Below are positions 63,501 to 64,000 of a DNA stretch of 64,000 nucleotides, in pieces. The position numbers and the translations under genes are program-made. Source of the DNA: Tetrahymena elliotti 4EA (lineage: Eukaryota; Ciliophora; Oligohymenophorea; Hymenostomatida; Tetrahymenidae); the NCBI GenBank assembly GCA_000231825.2, contig JH720345.1, positions 371,306 to 435,305 of the forward strand, written 5' to 3'. Positions within the stretch are counted from its first letter, which is position 1. Each line of letters begins with the position of its first letter. The notes beneath the pieces were generated by a model. That model searched no databases and was not told the origin of the DNA. It saw only the letters and a list, made by a program, of their open reading frames with translations.

Positions 63501-64000
63501 GGATATCTCAATATAGTAAATATCATCAATATATTTGTACTAAGCTTTTTTAATTTCAATATCAAGTAAATAAAAAGAAACATTATCTAAAACTGTATTT
63601 TAATCGCATTTAACTAACTAAGTAAAAGAATTATCTTCCATAAATATGAAAGAAAACTGTTAAGTCATAAAGCTAAATTAATTATTTTGGGAACTGTTAT
63701 TATTTGATTGCTCGTCATCAAAATTATTTTATGAAAAAGGGACCCCTTCAGTATTAATTTAGCTTTCACTAGATTATTTAAGAGTTTTGTGAGTAATGAA
63801 AGGAAAGTAAGTATCTATGAAAATAGTGTTAAACTTTTTGTAAGATTAAAATATATATCTATGAATATTTTTTGTAATCGATATAATTCTTAAATTTGAT
63901 TCACTAAAAAGTATATAATCATTGCTCAAATTTATCATTTTGACTAATGTTGTCATACCAAAATCATCAAATAAATCAACTCTGTTTACTTTTACATTTA
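60596..64000 (-). CDS. PAS-family multi-pass membrane protein, paralogue 2 (C-terminal part, runs off the window)
   Basis: Three exons are visible (64000-61481, 61413-61215, 61157-60596), introns 67 and 57 nt; 1092 C-terminal residues. Both visible introns sit at the same places as in paralogue 1. It begins within the second conserved block (DYILFSESNLRIISIT, matching DYILFNSTTMRIISIT of paralogue 1); the PAS-like part and N-terminal helices lie beyond the edge. A disordered linker is followed by four hydrophobic helices (near IVGIFCFLILLSLII, IITLVMTTFCIGIQIPIYYF, LLLMYVLMIFFPIL and LVYQLLVLIIFFLI). The end, SNPFIINYFKKNI, aligns with TNPFILKYFKQNI of paralogue 1. Confidence 0.83.

Overview
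The window looks like macronuclear DNA of a ciliate close to Tetrahymena. It is extremely AT-rich. Every convincing gene reads TAA and TAG as glutamine and stops only at TGA. Introns are short, mostly 46 to 86 nt, with GTAA-type donors and AG acceptors. Gene models were built by hand: translation with UAR = Gln, GT/AG introns placed where the frame breaks, and a check that exon lengths close on a multiple of three.

Layout. 1-1477: 3' part of a coiled-coil protein gene (+). 2700-4034: leucine-rich-repeat remnants and the end of an unidentified gene (+). 4211-4476: two identical tRNA-Lys(CUU) genes. 4744-7766 (-): a six-exon gene joining a two-component receiver, a NEK-like kinase, a DEP domain and a DUF547 domain. 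8336-9411 (-): a six-exon Qa-SNARE (syntaxin). 9901-31772 (-): a tandem family of very large, signal-peptide-bearing, cysteine-rich membrane proteins with four near-complete members, one decayed C-terminal relic and the scar of another deleted copy; a fifth full member lies at 49432-53041. Between them is a mainly plus-strand block of secreted proteins: two catalase-like proteins (36075-37088 and 38860-39873) with a decayed third copy (34441-35000), two phospholipase C/acid phosphatase-type enzymes (43318-44820 and 46151-47650), and a small cysteine-rich secreted protein on the minus strand (47992-48399). A tRNA-Arg(UCU) lies at 54165-54236. The right end (54402-64000, -) holds two tandem paralogues of a large ciliate family of multi-pass membrane proteins with a PAS-like domain; the second runs off the window.

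How the genes relate. Most of the window is made of lineage-expanded paralogues in tandem arrays (cysteine-rich membrane proteins, catalase-like, phospholipase-like, PAS-like), with relics showing that the arrays both gain and lose members. A surface/sensory and secretion theme is evident: receiver-kinase, PAS-like membrane sensors, furin-like cysteine-rich receptors, SNARE, and secreted hydrolase- and peroxidase-like proteins. A shared pathway is inference only.

The most unusual items are the receiver-NEK-DEP-DUF547 fusion, an in-frame TGA in the 4.8-kb cysteine-rich gene at a position that is cysteine in a neighbour, and the deletion scar of a paralogue at about 25985-26700.
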